DNA of 64,000 nucleotides from Flavobacterium limicola (GCF_003634755.1 NZ_RBXA01000001.1:1116001-1180000); one strand, 5' to 3'. Shown: positions 25,102-35,825, numbered from the stretch's first letter. Translations and numbers: made by a program. Notes: generated by a model from the letters alone, not told the origin.

Positions 25102-25833
25102 TTAGATTTTAATTTTATGAAAAATGCTAAATCGGATTATGTCTCTGTTGAAATAATCGATTCCATTGCTTCTTCTTTGGAAACTGTTTAGGTAACCGAG
25201 TTCAAATGCTAAATTGCTATTGAGTCCGTAGTGTAGGGCAGCATAAATTCTATTTTGATCAAACGTATTTTTAATTATTTTTTTCCCAAAATTGAACATT
25301 ATTTCATCGGATACTAAGGCTTTTAATAACTGTTTTTCTTTTTTCCAAAAAATATAATCAGCTTGGAGTCGGTATCTGAATCTCCACGAAAATGTAGCAC
25401 CACTCATTAATGATTCTTTATCGGCATTGCGAATAAATCGTTCTTCTAATTGAAAACGTTGCATCAGCGTTACTTTATTAACATTTAATTTCCAAGTAAG
25501 ATCCTGCTGTCCTCTGTATTCAGGTGTATTGTAATCAGGATTAATTTCAGAGACTTGTGTGTCGACAGAGAAATAAGCAAAACCAGAACCGGTCTCTAAA
25601 TGATCATTGATTTTATAGCGACCTTGAATTCGGACGACATATAAGTTTTCTTGCACTGGTTTTAGAAAAAGTCGGTTGTCAAATTCAGAATGCAAAGACC
25701 ATTTTTCGTTTAGCAACAATTGATTGTAATAACGGGTCCAAAGAATACTTTGATGATCTATATTTTTTTCATCCGTTTGCGCTTGGCAAAGAACAGACAG
25801 CAGTAAGAATAAAATGACTCTAAATTTTTTCAC
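25102..25833 (-). CDS. DUF2490-type outer-membrane beta-barrel protein
   Basis: 243 residues. Signal peptide MKKFRVILFLLLSVLCQAQ, then alternating strands typical of a small barrel: WTRYYNQLLLNEKWSLHSEF near the start, RFRYRLQADYIF in the middle, and a final strand FSIFHKIKI ending in a hydrophobic residue. The layout matches the DUF2490 family of Bacteroidota; its function is not established. It is encoded on the same strand as the TonB receptor but 179 bases beyond it, past a terminator, so a separate unit is likely. Confidence 0.8.
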   Translation of the reverse strand: MKKFRVILFLLLSVLCQAQTDEKNIDHQSILWTRYYNQLLLNEKWSLHSEFDNRLFLKPVQENLYVVRIQGRYKINDHLETGSGFAYFSVDTQVSEINPDYNTPEYRGQQDLTWKLNVNKVTLMQRFQLEERFIRNADKESLMSGATFSWRFRYRLQADYIFWKKEKQLLKALVSDEIMFNFGKKIIKNTFDQNRIYAALHYGLNSNLAFELGYLNSFQRRSNGIDYFNRDIIRFSIFHKIKI

Positions 25834-25941
25834 GGAGCTTTATTTCAATTTTGGCAAATTTACATAAAGTCTATAAATCCTATAGGTATTGTTTTGTGTT
25901 TTTAAAAAGTATTTTACTATAACAGCTTTATAGTGTTTTAG

Positions 25942-25987
25942 GAAAAAAAAACAGCACCTTAAAACCTAAGTTTTATGAGTGCTGTTT
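25942..25987 (-). terminator. Intrinsic terminator after the TonB receptor gene
   Basis: A stem AAACAGCAC/GTGCTGTTT (25949-25957/25979-25987) is followed on the minus strand by a T-run at 25942-25948. It lies 26 bases past the receptor stop codon. Confidence 0.8.
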
Positions 25988-26012
25988 CATATTTTAATTT
26001 TTTGAAAGTTTT

Positions 26013-28610
26013 TTAAAGTGAATATTTCAAGGTAATTCCGTATGTTCTTTGGTCGCCTAAAACGCCTGCATAATGTCCTGCATTTCCTCCAGCTGGTAGC
26101 AATTGCTCGAAGTAATCTTTGTTCAATAGGTTACGACCCCAAAAGTTTACAGATAATCCTTCGGTTGCTCTAAATCCAAAACGACCGTTAAAGATAGCGT
26201 AACCTTGTACCACCAAGTATTTTGAAGCTGATGGGCTAGATGAAAATTCAGAACGCGCATAAGAGTCAATTGCTACAAAGAATTTACCTAGGTTGCTAAA
26301 AAACTTAGCTGATTTGGTATATTCTCCGCCTAAACTTCCAGCCCATTTTGATACACCTGGTAAAGTACTTCCAGACACATCTTTGAAAGATACAGGAGCT
26401 CCCGTTTCTTCAAGAGGTAATGGAGCATTGGTGAATTTAACATATTTCCCATCCGTATAACTCAATGCACCGTTGAAGGCAAAATGTTCATTGATTACAA
26501 AACTAGCATCAACTTCGGCACCTCGTACACGTACTTTGTCCGCATTGGCTAGGTAACCACGATTTACCCCTAATTCAGCTGCTTGTACATTGGTTTGGAA
26601 ATCTTTGATATCCGTATTGTACAAAGTCAGGTTTAAAATAGCTCTTTTAAACGGAGACGTTTTTACCCCAATTTCATAATGATTTACATCTTCAGGTCTA
26701 ATGACAGCAAGATCAGCCAATGTTTGTCCTGCAGCAGGAGTAGGTAAACCGGCTACATTTACACCCACTGGTTTGTAACTTTTAGCATATGTAGCGTAGC
26801 CATTAATTTTATCAGTTGCTTTGTAATTCACCGTTATATTTCCTGAAAAGTCAAACTTGTCTTTGTTTGCAGAGAAGGTTTGGTTGGTGTACACCGCTCT
26901 TTTTATTGCTAATAATTGTGGATCGTTGGTTTGTAAACCACCATACGTTTGACGGTCGTAATTCGATTCTTTTTTGTCATAATTGTAGCGCAAGCCTGGA
27001 AGAATATGCAATCTATCAGTAATTTGCCAATCTAATTGACCAAACAAAGCCGCACTAACAGCATGAATATCAGCAATGGTGCGTATTCCGTAGCCCTCAA
27101 GTAATCCTGGTTCAGCCCATCTAGCAAGCGGTACAGGAGTTGTAACCCCATTATTGTTGTAGTTTACTGGCGATTGGGAAAAACGCCATTGTGCATTTCC
27201 AGATTCTTCTGTTCCTCTAATCTTAACCGTTTGATCGATAAAAAAGGCACCGACCACACCACTTAATTTGGATGTCACTTGTCCTGCATAACGAATTTCT
27301 TGTGTCAACTGCGTATGTCTGGCTGGGTTTTGTGATTTAGCCAAAACTTGAAGTCCTGTAAAATCTCTATCGTTTGAAGGATCCCAGTTCCAAAAACGCC
27401 ATGCTGTTGTTGAGGTTAAGGTTCCTTTACCGATTTTAGTATCTACGTTAAGCGAGGCGCCACCTAAATCTTGTCCAGATCGCCATGGTGTATCGTGATC
27501 AATTTTACGGTCAAAAGCATTTCTGCTAGGGAGCTGATAATTTAAATCGGCAATGATGGCGTCAAATTGGCGGTAAGCAGCCCTTTTTGTTGGTGCTACA
27601 CCAGCAATAACTTGTGCATATCCATCAGGACGCTGTGTGGTGATATCAGCTGCAAATAAAATGTTAGTATTTTCAGTAGCATTGTACAATAATTGTCCTC
27701 TAATTCCTTGATTGTTTAAGGTATTTGTTGCTCTTCCAGTCGCCACATTATCAATCAATCCATCTCTTTGTGTTCCCGAAAAAGAGATTCGTCCAGCCAG
27801 TTTTTTGCTCAACCCACCTGTAATGGATGTTTTAGCTTGAAGGAAACCGTAATTTCCGTAGCTTACTTCAAAATCAGCACCAGATGTAAAACTTGGTTTT
27901 CTGGTGGTAATGTTAAAAGCACCAGATGTCGTATTTTTACCAAAAAGAGATCCTTGTGGTCCACGCAATACTTCGATTCGATCAATATCTACAAAGTCTA
28001 AAGTGGTGGCTGCTGGACGCGAATAGTACACACCATCAACATAAAAACCAACTCCAGGATCAATACCATCATTAGTTAGTCCGTAAGGCGAACCAAGTCC
28101 TCTAATGTTGATACCTGTATTTCTGGGGTTTGAGGAATACAATTGTACAGAAGGGATTAATTCTTTCACTCGATTCACGTTGAAAGCGCCTGCTTGTTCA
28201 GCTTGTTTTCCAGTTACTACAGATACGGCAATTGGGATGTCCTGCGCTTTTTCTATTCTTCTGCGAGAAGTAACCACCACTTCAGAGAGTACTTTTTCTT
28301 CTCCGTATGAGATGATAATCTCCAGCGGTTTTACGTTGGTAGGCAATTCGGTAATTTTAATTTCTTTGGTATTGTAGCCCGCATATTGCACAATAAGCGT
28401 GAAGGGAAGTGACTTTGCTTCAATACTGAAGGATCCATCAGGTAGAGTTGTAGTAGTGTTTGTGGTGCCTTTTAGTACGATATTGACACCTACAATTGGA
28501 GTATCTTGTTCGTCTTTTACTTTTCCCTCAAGAATAACTTGAGCAAAAGATGTTGAGAAAACTAGTAAAAGTAATAAAGTGCTGCTTGTTTTTAGATAAA
28601 TATTTTTCAT
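26013..28610 (-). CDS. TonB-dependent outer-membrane receptor
   Basis: 865 residues. Signal peptide (to about 23, STSFAQ), carboxypeptidase-regulatory-like domain (VILEGKVKDEQDTPIVGVNI), then a plug with IPIAVSVVTGKQAEQAG and RIEVLRGPQGSLFGKNTTSG, and a 22-strand-type barrel to the end (GITLKYSL). It carries a ligand across the outer membrane with TonB energy. No SusD partner is adjacent, so it is more a siderophore/vitamin/other-solute type than a SusC pair. The Rrf2 regulator encoded just upstream on the same strand is a plausible controller. Substrate unknown. Confidence 0.92.
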   Translation of the reverse strand: MKNIYLKTSSTLLLLLVFSTSFAQVILEGKVKDEQDTPIVGVNIVLKGTTNTTTTLPDGSFSIEAKSLPFTLIVQYAGYNTKEIKITELPTNVKPLEIIISYGEEKVLSEVVVTSRRRIEKAQDIPIAVSVVTGKQAEQAGAFNVNRVKELIPSVQLYSSNPRNTGINIRGLGSPYGLTNDGIDPGVGFYVDGVYYSRPAATTLDFVDIDRIEVLRGPQGSLFGKNTTSGAFNITTRKPSFTSGADFEVSYGNYGFLQAKTSITGGLSKKLAGRISFSGTQRDGLIDNVATGRATNTLNNQGIRGQLLYNATENTNILFAADITTQRPDGYAQVIAGVAPTKRAAYRQFDAIIADLNYQLPSRNAFDRKIDHDTPWRSGQDLGGASLNVDTKIGKGTLTSTTAWRFWNWDPSNDRDFTGLQVLAKSQNPARHTQLTQEIRYAGQVTSKLSGVVGAFFIDQTVKIRGTEESGNAQWRFSQSPVNYNNNGVTTPVPLARWAEPGLLEGYGIRTIADIHAVSAALFGQLDWQITDRLHILPGLRYNYDKKESNYDRQTYGGLQTNDPQLLAIKRAVYTNQTFSANKDKFDFSGNITVNYKATDKINGYATYAKSYKPVGVNVAGLPTPAAGQTLADLAVIRPEDVNHYEIGVKTSPFKRAILNLTLYNTDIKDFQTNVQAAELGVNRGYLANADKVRVRGAEVDASFVINEHFAFNGALSYTDGKYVKFTNAPLPLEETGAPVSFKDVSGSTLPGVSKWAGSLGGEYTKSAKFFSNLGKFFVAIDSYARSEFSSSPSASKYLVVQGYAIFNGRFGFRATEGLSVNFWGRNLLNKDYFEQLLPAGGNAGHYAGVLGDQRTYGITLKYSL

Positions 28611-28831
28611 TATAGTATGTATATGTAATTAGTAGAGTTTTTAATAAATTTTTTTATTTCTAACACATACACATCATACAAAGGATTGAACTGAATTCTA
28701 ATTTGTTGAAATTTTGTAAAGAATTTTTTTCGTGCATCTTTCTCATGTTGCTTTAAATTAGGGTTACTATTGAAATCGGAGCAAATATATAATTAATTCT
28801 ATAAAACTAGTAGAGTTTAAATTATATTTTT

Positions 28832-29245
28832 TTATTTTTTTACCAATGAAGCAATAGTAATACCTTGCATGGCCTTTAAAGTTTCCTCTCTAATGGTAAT
28901 TAATCCGTGTCGTAGTAGGCATTCCGATTCATCGACGCAATCAGAACAGCGTTCGTAAAAATTCAATGATGCACAAGGAAGTAACGCAATTGCACCATCA
29001 AAAAGACGATGAATGTCGGCTAAAGTAATGTCGTTTTTAGATTTTAAAAGATAATAACCGCCAAATTTTCCTTGTTTACTTCCTACGAAATGGCCACGTT
29101 TTAAATCCAACAGAATCTGTTCCAAAAACTTTTTTGGAATAGAGGCCGCATCCGCAATTTCGATAGTTCGAGAAATATGGGTTTCTTCTTGTTGCGCTAA
29201 ATATAGGAGGGCCTTTAGTGCGTATTTGGCTTTATGTGAAAGCAT
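28832..29245 (-). CDS. Rrf2-family transcriptional regulator
   Basis: 137 residues, usual size. N-terminal winged helix: MLSHKAKYALKALLYLAQQE and IPKKFLEQILLDLKRGHFV with KQGKFGGYYL. The C-terminal half has Cys at PCASLNFYERCSDCVDESEC, a cluster that could bind Fe-S as in IscR/NsrR, though some Rrf2 proteins use such regions differently. It is encoded 221 bases upstream of the TonB receptor on the same strand. Regulation of that receptor, perhaps linked to iron or sulfur status, is inferred. Confidence 0.88.
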   Translation of the reverse strand: MLSHKAKYALKALLYLAQQEETHISRTIEIADAASIPKKFLEQILLDLKRGHFVGSKQGKFGGYYLLKSKNDITLADIHRLFDGAIALLPCASLNFYERCSDCVDESECLLRHGLITIREETLKAMQGITIASLVKK

Positions 29246-29354
29246 TTACTGGATTTGATTTATATTTTTTGAATAAATTAGACATGACAAATATTAAAAA
29301 GAGCTTTTGCTTTTTTGAATCTTGGTCCTTTTTTAGAAAGATGGAAACTGAATA

Positions 29355-30164
29355 TTACCAGTCTCCACCAGATCCACCGCCAGAGAAACCTCCGCCTCCA
29401 AATCCACCGCCGAAACCGCCTCCGCCAAATCCACCACCAGATGAACCTCCGCCGAAACCACCTCCGCCACTGTTTCTTCCTAGGCTACTTAGAATAATTA
29501 CATCCAATAAACTTGGACCTATTCCGCCACCTCTGTTACCGGAATTGCCGCCGTCTTTGTTTCGCGATATCAGCACCAGTATAATGATGACAATAATAAT
29601 GATAGGCAAAATGGGGAATCCTTTATCTTTAGTTGCTTTAACTCGTTCGCCTTTGTATTTCCCTTTGAAAACATCAATAAGTGCATCTGTTCCTTTGTCA
29701 AGTCCTTTGTAATAACTTCCGGCTTTAAATTCAGGAATAATAATATTTCGGGTAATTTCTCCGCCTATACCGGCAGTCAATCGATCCTCAAGACCATAAC
29801 CTGGTGAAATCCATATTTTTCTTTCGGCTTTTGCCAATAAAATAAGAACTCCATTATCTTCTTTAGCAGTTCCTCCAATTCCCCAAGTTTGTCCCCATTT
29901 TGGAGTAAGTATACCAATGTCTTCTCCTTTAAGGGTTTCTATCGTAACAATCACAATTTGGGTGGTTGTAGAATCAGAATATTTAATCAGTTTTTCTTCT
30001 AATTGTGCTTTTTCTGTTGCGCTTAAAACATTCGCATAATCATAAACAGAAGTCTGTAAAGTTGGTTTTTCAGGAATGGTAAATTGCGCAAAGCCAATTT
30101 GTGTGAATAACAAACAAACAAACAGCTTTAGGAAAATTGTAGTATTCTTTTTTTGTAATAGCAT
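29355..30164 (-). CDS. TPM-domain membrane protein with Gly-rich tail (YgcG-like)
   Basis: 269 residues. A signal-anchor N-terminus (IFLKLFVCLLFTQIGFAQ) is followed by a TPM phosphatase-like domain at about 35-175 (YANVLSATEKAQLEEKLIKY, GVLILLAKAERKIWI, GYGLEDRLT). A membrane helix follows (ILPIIIIVIIILVLIS), then a low-complexity tail of Gly with Ser/Phe ending GGDW. The tail is typical of this family and produces a false Pro-rich frame on the other strand. It overlaps the stop of the preceding TPM gene by one base (TAATG), so translation is coupled. With LemA it forms a membrane module of unclear function. Confidence 0.88.
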   Translation of the reverse strand: MLLQKKNTTIFLKLFVCLLFTQIGFAQFTIPEKPTLQTSVYDYANVLSATEKAQLEEKLIKYSDSTTTQIVIVTIETLKGEDIGILTPKWGQTWGIGGTAKEDNGVLILLAKAERKIWISPGYGLEDRLTAGIGGEITRNIIIPEFKAGSYYKGLDKGTDALIDVFKGKYKGERVKATKDKGFPILPIIIIVIIILVLISRNKDGGNSGNRGGGIGPSLLDVIILSSLGRNSGGGGFGGGSSGGGFGGGGFGGGFGGGGFSGGGSGGDW

Positions 30165-30601
30165 TATCCTCTAGATATTTCGTTTGATAATTCATTTGTA
30201 TCGCCTTCCAGCCAAGGGAAATATTTCTGCAATTGTTCTCCGGCTCTGGTAATTCCATCGATAAGACCTTGCTTGAAATCTCCTTTTTTGAACTCAGTCA
30301 CCATAATGTCTCGGGTACAATTCCAAAAATCATCCTGTACGACATCATTAATGCCTTTGTCACCACAAATTACAAAATGTCTGTCTTCTACAGCTAAGTA
30401 AATCAAAACACCATTTTTAAGCTCAGTTTCATCCATTTTTAGTTCATGAAAAACTTCCATGGCGCGATCATACGCATCCATGGAAGTTGTTTTTTCTATA
30501 TGAACTCTAATCTCGCCAGAAGTATTTTTTTCAGCCATACGAATAGCTTCAACAATTTTTTGTTCTTCTTCTTTGCTTAAAAAATCTTCTACTTTTGACA
30601 T
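30164..30601 (-). CDS. TPM-domain cytosolic protein
   Basis: 145 residues made of a single TPM domain: EEEQKIVEAIRMAEKNTSGE, NGVLIYLAVEDRHFVICGDK, and FKKGDFKQGLIDGI near the C-terminus. There is no signal peptide or membrane helix, unlike its neighbour. Related domains occur in thylakoid repair proteins; bacterial function is not settled. It is encoded between lemA and the membrane-bound TPM gene in the same operon. Confidence 0.85.
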   Translation of the reverse strand: MSKVEDFLSKEEEQKIVEAIRMAEKNTSGEIRVHIEKTTSMDAYDRAMEVFHELKMDETELKNGVLIYLAVEDRHFVICGDKGINDVVQDDFWNCTRDIMVTEFKKGDFKQGLIDGITRAGEQLQKYFPWLEGDTNELSNEISRG

Positions 30602-30751
30602 TGAAATATTTTTGAGTTAAGATTAACGATTTTTGATTTCAGAATTATTAAATCCGTAATCAAAAACCGTTAATTTTTAAAGGTTGTTTCTTTAATTTAA
30701 ATTTGATTTATTTTGACTTCTAAAAAATTTAAGAAGTCTAATAATCCAACT

Positions 30752-31339
30752 TTAGAATTTAACTTCAACTGGTTTATCTGCACCTTCAACTGCTGTAAAG
30801 TATGCTTTCTCTTTGAATCCGAATAATCCAGCAAATAAGCTGTTTGGGAACGTTTTGATATGAGAATTATAAGGTTTTACCGCTTCGTTAAAACGTGTTC
30901 TCGCCGTTAGAATTTGATTTTCAGTACTTGCCAATTCGTCTTGTAATTTCAAAAAGTTTTGGTTTGCTTTTAATTCAGGATACGCTTCAACAGTTACTAA
31001 TAATCTTGATAATGCTGACGAAACGCCACTTTGTGCTTTGTTAAATTCCGCTAATTGTTCCGGAGTAATATTGGCAGGATCAACATTTACTGAAGTTGCT
31101 TTAGAACGCGCTTCAATAACTGCTGTCAAAGTTCCTTTTTCAAATTCAGCGGCACCTTTTACGGTATTTACTAAATTCCCAATAAGGTCATTTCTTCTTT
31201 GATATGCTGTTTGCACATCACCCCAAGATTGTTCTACATTTTGGTTTAACGTTACCGCAGTATTGTTAATTCCTTTAACCCAGCTGTAAATTACAAAAAT
31301 TACAACTGCTCCGATAATCCAAGGCAAAAATCTTCTCAT
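30752..31339 (-). CDS. lemA: LemA family protein
   Basis: 195 residues. One N-terminal membrane helix (FLPWIIGAVVIFVIYSWV), then the LemA helical domain: LNQNVEQSWGDVQTAYQRRN, LIGNLVNTVKGAAEFEK and ARTRFNEAVKPYNSHIKTFP. Normal length. It is the first gene of a lemA-TPM-TPM operon that recurs in Bacteroidota; physiological role unknown. Confidence 0.92.
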   Translation of the reverse strand: MRRFLPWIIGAVVIFVIYSWVKGINNTAVTLNQNVEQSWGDVQTAYQRRNDLIGNLVNTVKGAAEFEKGTLTAVIEARSKATSVNVDPANITPEQLAEFNKAQSGVSSALSRLLVTVEAYPELKANQNFLKLQDELASTENQILTARTRFNEAVKPYNSHIKTFPNSLFAGLFGFKEKAYFTAVEGADKPVEVKF

Positions 31340-31404
31340 GTTTATTTAATTTAATGTTTATTATTTAATTGTTTAAAGTTTTAATTGGTAGGTAGTCATG
31401 CTGA

Positions 31405-31737
31405 CTATAATTCGTTTTTAATATTTGTTAATTGTGTGCGTATCGTTTCTAATTTTCGAATTATTTCAAACTTATCTAATGTTTTCTTTTGTCCTTCTTT
31501 CAGATGGGTTTTGGCACCTTCCAGCGTAAAACCTCTTTCCTTTACTAAATGATAAATCAATTGTAAATTAGTGATATCCTCCGGAGTAAACATTCGATTG
31601 CCTTTCGCATTCTTTTTTGGTTTCAGAATATCAAATTCATTGTCCCAAAAACGAATCAGCGATGCATTCACGTCAAATGCTTTGGCTACTTCGCCAATAC
31701 TATAATATCTTTTATCTTTAGAAAGCTCAATATGCAT
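31405..31737 (-). CDS. MerR-family regulator
   Basis: 110 residues. A winged helix-turn-helix at about 10-80: KRYYSIGEVAKAFDVNASLI, RFWDNEFDILKPKKNAKGNR and MFTPEDITNLQLIYHLVKER. A short C-terminal helix follows, with no metal- or drug-binding domain. Encoded just downstream of the M23 peptidase gene on the same strand (89-base gap); such pairs are frequent in Flavobacteria. Target unknown. Confidence 0.88.
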   Translation of the reverse strand: MHIELSKDKRYYSIGEVAKAFDVNASLIRFWDNEFDILKPKKNAKGNRMFTPEDITNLQLIYHLVKERGFTLEGAKTHLKEGQKKTLDKFEIIRKLETIRTQLTNIKNEL

Positions 31738-31826
31738 GTTTCTTTTATTTGACTTTTAATTCTGCAACCTGTAGACTTTTTTTCTATAACACCTGATCAC
31801 TTAAAACTGATCACTTTTCTGGAGCA

Positions 31827-32804
31827 TTAATCTAATGATTGATTCTCCTGGTTCGCCAATTGCGCGATTACAACATATTCCACTGCCGAAATATTTCCGT
31901 AATAAAAATTAAGCGGATTCACCACTTTTTTATCTTTTAAAACTTCATAATGTAAATGTGGAGCTTCAGATCTTCCCGTGCTTCCCACATAACCTATAAC
32001 GTCACCTCGTTTTACGCGTTGTCCCGCTCGGGCTTTATATTTACTCAAATGTGCGTATAAAGTTTCGTATCCAAATCCATGCCGAATAACAATATGATTT
32101 CCATATCCGGAAGCAGTATTGTCTGCTTTTGCTACCACTCCGTCACCCGTAGCATAAATGGGCGTTCCTGTTTTTGCCGTAAAATCCATTCCTTCATGCA
32201 TTTTCCTTGCTTTTGTAAAAGGATCCGTGCGATAACCAAAACCGGAGGCCATTTGTTTTAAATTTTCATTTCGTACTGGCTGAATGGCAGGAATGGCTGA
32301 CAAAAAATCACTTTTGGCTTCTGCCAATTTCAAAATCACATCCAATGATTTGGACTGAACCGCTAATTCTTTACCAAGGACATCAATCCTTTTTGTGGTA
32401 TTGATTACCAACTGTGAATTGTTATATCCTTCTAATAATTGATACCTGTTTTTGCCTGGTAATCCTGCTTTCCGAATAGAATCTGGAATTGCTGATTTGT
32501 TAAAATACACGCGATACAAATTATTATCCCTATCCTCAATAGCTTCAATAACACCATTTACCTGATCCATTTTTTTGTTCAGCAGCGCATAATTCAATTT
32601 CAAATTCTCAATTTCACGCGCTTGCAAACGGTCTTTTGGCGTTTCAAAATAAGGAGTATTTAATAAAACTACAAAACTCAAAAAACCAAACAACGCTGAT
32701 GCCAATAAAAACAAGATAATAACACCAAATTTTATTCTTTTTCGTGTTTTTATTTTTCTATAGGCTAGATTTTCGGAATCGTAATAATATTTTACTTTCG
32801 ACAT
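31827..32804 (-). CDS. M23-family peptidoglycan endopeptidase
   Basis: 325 residues. An N-terminal membrane helix (IKFGVIILFLLASALFGFLS), a coiled-coil stretch (LNYALLNKKMDQVNGVIEAI), then the LytM/M23 domain at about 185-300. Zinc ligands are visible in HEGMDF (HxxxD) and in APHLHYE (HxH). It probably acts on cell-wall peptide cross-links from the inner-membrane surface. It is encoded before the MerR-type gene in one unit. Confidence 0.92.
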   Translation of the reverse strand: MSKVKYYYDSENLAYRKIKTRKRIKFGVIILFLLASALFGFLSFVVLLNTPYFETPKDRLQAREIENLKLNYALLNKKMDQVNGVIEAIEDRDNNLYRVYFNKSAIPDSIRKAGLPGKNRYQLLEGYNNSQLVINTTKRIDVLGKELAVQSKSLDVILKLAEAKSDFLSAIPAIQPVRNENLKQMASGFGYRTDPFTKARKMHEGMDFTAKTGTPIYATGDGVVAKADNTASGYGNHIVIRHGFGYETLYAHLSKYKARAGQRVKRGDVIGYVGSTGRSEAPHLHYEVLKDKKVVNPLNFYYGNISAVEYVVIAQLANQENQSLD

Positions 32805-32850
32805 ATTTTAAAATACCCTATTTTTGCACACTGTAAAAAGGTTAGACGAA

Positions 32851-32858
32851 CAAATTTA
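32851..32858 (-). promoter_or_regulatory. Bacteroidota -7 box (TAAATTTG) for the M23 gene
   Basis: On the minus strand this reads TAAATTTG, matching TAnnTTTG, 47 bases before the peptidase start codon. Confidence 0.45.
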
Positions 32859-32910
32859 AGAAATGTTTCATTTGTTACACCCTTTTTTCAGGAATAAATA
32901 AAATAATGTG

Positions 32911-33050
32911 CCTATTCCAGCTATTCGTTACAAGTTCTCGTTTATAAATCTTTTTTTCTAATGAGCCAGCAGGAGCTTTCTCTAGGCGCTCTACCACCTC
33001 AAGAAAAAATAGATATATAAATCTCGAAGCTTTTCACTGCTATCTGGGGC
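32911..33050 (+). repeat. Dispersed extragenic repeat, copy B (degenerate)
   Basis: About 140 bp upstream of alaS. It contains CCTATTCCAGCTATTCGTTACA, an inner GGAGCTTTCTCTAGGCGCTC and an end CACTGCTATCTGGGGC. These match, with drift, the corresponding parts of the copies at 40.4 and 55.9 kb. It fills most of the 320-base gap between the M23 gene and alaS. Confidence 0.6.
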
Positions 33051-33124
33051 AAAAAATGAATAGTAAAAGATGTAGTTTCAGGGATAATTAACTTTAAACC
33101 TTAAACTTTAAACTAAAATTAATA

Positions 33125-35761
33125 ATGAGATCACAAGACGTACGTAAACAATTTCTGGATTTTTTCGCATCAAAAGGACACTTAATCGTTCCATCAGCAC
33201 CTATAGTTCTTAAGGACGATCCAACATTGATGTTCAACAACTCAGGAATGGCGCAGTTCAAAGAATATTTTTTGGGGAACGGAACTCCAAAAAGCACCAG
33301 AATTGCCGATACACAAAAATGTCTTCGTGTTTCAGGAAAACATAATGATCTTGAAGATGTAGGTTTTGATACCTACCACCACACCATGTTTGAAATGTTG
33401 GGAAACTGGTCTTTTGGAGATTATTTCAAAAAAGAAGCGATCAACTGGGCTTGGCAACTTTTGACTGAAGTGTATAAAATCCCAAAAGAAAATTTATATG
33501 TTTCTGTATTTGAAGGAAATCCGGATGAAAATGTACCGTTCGATCAGGAAGCTTGGGATATATGGAAGGAATTAATTGACGAAGACCGCATCATTCTTGG
33601 AAACAAGAAAGACAACTTTTGGGAAATGGGCGACCAAGGACCTTGCGGACCGTGTTCAGAAATTCACGTTGACATTCGTTCTGCAGAGGAAAAAGCTTTA
33701 GTTTCAGGAAAAAGTTTAGTAAACAATGACCATCCGCAAGTTGTGGAAATTTGGAATAATGTATTTATGGAATTTAACCGTAAAGCTGATGGTTCTTTAG
33801 AAAAACTTCCTGCGAAACACGTTGATACCGGAATGGGTTTCGAACGTTTGTGTATGGCATTACAAGGGAAAACTTCGAATTATGATACCGATGTTTTTAC
33901 GCCACTTATCGAAAAAGTAGAGCAAATTACAGGATTAAAATACACTTCAAACGAAGTTTTAAATATTAGCGAAGAGCAAAACAAAACCAATATTGCTATT
34001 CGTGTAGTGGTTGATCACGTTCGTGCGGTAGCTTTTGCTATTGCTGACGGGCAGTTACCATCAAACACAGGTGCTGGTTATGTAATTCGTAGAATTTTAC
34101 GTCGTGCAATTCGTTACGGATTTACGTTCTTGAACACCAAAGAACCTTTCATCAATCAATTGGTTGCTGTTTTGGCCAATCAAATGGGGGAATTTTTCCC
34201 AGAAATCAAAGCGCAACAACAATTAGTTACCAATGTGATTCGTGAAGAAGAAGCTTCTTTCTTGAGAACACTAGACCAAGGATTACAATTATTAGAAAAT
34301 GTAGTTGCCGAAACTAAAGGTTCAACCGTTTCTGGAACAAAAGCATTTGAATTGTACGATACTTTCGGATTTCCTATTGACTTAACGGCATTGATTCTGA
34401 GAGAAAAAGGATTCGAATTGGACGAAGCTGGTTTTAACGCTGCGATGCAAGAACAAAAAAATCGTTCCCGTGCTGCATCAGAGGTTTCAACTGAAGACTG
34501 GTCCGTTTTAATTCCTGGAAATTTAGAAACATTTGTGGGTTATGATCAATCAGAAAGTGACGTAAAAATCACCCGCATCCGTAAAGTTGACAGTAAAAAA
34601 GATGGTGTTTTATACCAAATCGTTTTAGATAACACGCCATTTTATCCAGAAGGTGGAGGACAAGTGGGTGACAAAGGAACGTTGGTTTCTGCAAATGAAA
34701 CTATTGAAATCATCGACACTAAAAAAGAAAACAACCTGATTTTGCATTTTGCAAAAAAATTGCCAGAGAATGTTAACGCTGGTTTTGTGGCTAAAGTAAA
34801 TCAGGATTTGAGAAGTTTATCTTCCAGAAATCACTCGGCTACACACTTGATGCACCAAGCCTTGAGAAGTATTTTGGGAACTCACGTAGAACAAAAAGGT
34901 TCGTTAGTAAATCCAAACTATTTGCGTTTTGACTTTTCGCATTTTGCTAAAATGACGGAAGCTGAATTGCAACAAGTCGAAGATTTTGTAAATGCAAGAA
35001 TACAAGAGCAATTACCTCTTGTTGAAAGACGAAATATTCCTTTTGCGCAAGCAGTTCAAGAAGGAGCCATGGCACTTTTCGGAGAGAAATATGGCGATGA
35101 GGTTCGTGCGATTAAATTTGGCGAAAGCATGGAATTGTGCGGTGGAATCCACGTGAAAAACACAGCTGAAATCTGGCATTTCAAAATCGTTTCTGAAGGA
35201 GCGGTTGCTGCGGGAATTCGTCGTATCGAAGCGATTACAAGTGATGCGGTAAAAGCACATTTTGCTTCGTATGAAAATACATTGAATGAAGTGAAAGCTG
35301 CGTTGAAAAATCCTCAGGATATTTTGAAAGCTGTTCATTCGATGCAAGAAGAAAACGCCAAATTAGCGAAACAAATTGAGGCTTTGGTAAAAGATAAAGT
35401 CAAAAACTTGAAAGCGGGTTTAATTGCTGAAATTCAGGAAATAAACGGCGTTCAATTTTTGGCAAAACAAGTGGATTTGAATCCGGAAGGAGCAAAAGAT
35501 TTAGCTTATGAATTAGGAAATTTAGGGAATAACTTATTTTTGGTTTTGGCTACAGCCGACCAAGATAAACCTATGTTAACCTGTTATGTTTCTAAAGAAT
35601 TAGTTGCGGAGAAAAATCTAAATGCAGGACAAGTAGTTCGTGAATTGGGAAAATTTATTCAAGGTGGCGGTGGTGGACAGCCGTTTTTCGCTACAGCGGG
35701 AGGAAAGAATGTAGCTGGAATTCAACAAGCTTTGGAAAAAGCAATCGAGTTTGTAAGGTAG
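33125..35761 (+). CDS. alaS: Alanyl-tRNA synthetase
   Basis: 878 residues, normal length. The class II catalytic domain starts [19 protein letters not shown], with motif 2 [18 protein letters not shown] and [12 protein letters not shown]. The editing domain has [11 protein letters not shown] and CGGIHVKNT, giving its metal ligands. The DHHA1 C-terminal domain ends with [16 protein letters not shown]. It charges tRNA-Ala and clears mischarged Ser/Gly. A strong hairpin terminator follows. Confidence 0.97.
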   Translation: MRSQDVRKQFLDFFASKGHLIVPSAPIVLKDDPTLMFNNSGMAQFKEYFLGNGTPKSTRIADTQKCLRVSGKHNDLEDVGFDTYHHTMFEMLGNWSFGDYFKKEAINWAWQLLTEVYKIPKENLYVSVFEGNPDENVPFDQEAWDIWKELIDEDRIILGNKKDNFWEMGDQGPCGPCSEIHVDIRSAEEKALVSGKSLVNNDHPQVVEIWNNVFMEFNRKADGSLEKLPAKHVDTGMGFERLCMALQGKTSNYDTDVFTPLIEKVEQITGLKYTSNEVLNISEEQNKTNIAIRVVVDHVRAVAFAIADGQLPSNTGAGYVIRRILRRAIRYGFTFLNTKEPFINQLVAVLANQMGEFFPEIKAQQQLVTNVIREEEASFLRTLDQGLQLLENVVAETKGSTVSGTKAFELYDTFGFPIDLTALILREKGFELDEAGFNAAMQEQKNRSRAASEVSTEDWSVLIPGNLETFVGYDQSESDVKITRIRKVDSKKDGVLYQIVLDNTPFYPEGGGQVGDKGTLVSANETIEIIDTKKENNLILHFAKKLPENVNAGFVAKVNQDLRSLSSRNHSATHLMHQALRSILGTHVEQKGSLVNPNYLRFDFSHFAKMTEAELQQVEDFVNARIQEQLPLVERRNIPFAQAVQEGAMALFGEKYGDEVRAIKFGESMELCGGIHVKNTAEIWHFKIVSEGAVAAGIRRIEAITSDAVKAHFASYENTLNEVKAALKNPQDILKAVHSMQEENAKLAKQIEALVKDKVKNLKAGLIAEIQEINGVQFLAKQVDLNPEGAKDLAYELGNLGNNLFLVLATADQDKPMLTCYVSKELVAEKNLNAGQVVRELGKFIQGGGGGQPFFATAGGKNVAGIQQALEKAIEFVR

Positions 35762-35783
35762 AAAAAAATTATTATGTGATAAA

Positions 35784-35825
35784 AACCCTTTTAGTACTGA
35801 TGTTCTAAAAGGGTTCGTTTTTTTA
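35784..35825 (+). terminator. Intrinsic terminator after alaS
   Basis: An 11-bp stem AACCCTTTTAG/CTAAAAGGGTT with a 10-base loop is followed by a T-run. Confidence 0.85.

Noticed and set aside
29218..29712. 164-residue Pro-rich + strand protein
   Set aside because: It is the antisense of the Gly-rich tail of the TPM-domain protein; its composition is explained by that low-complexity stretch.
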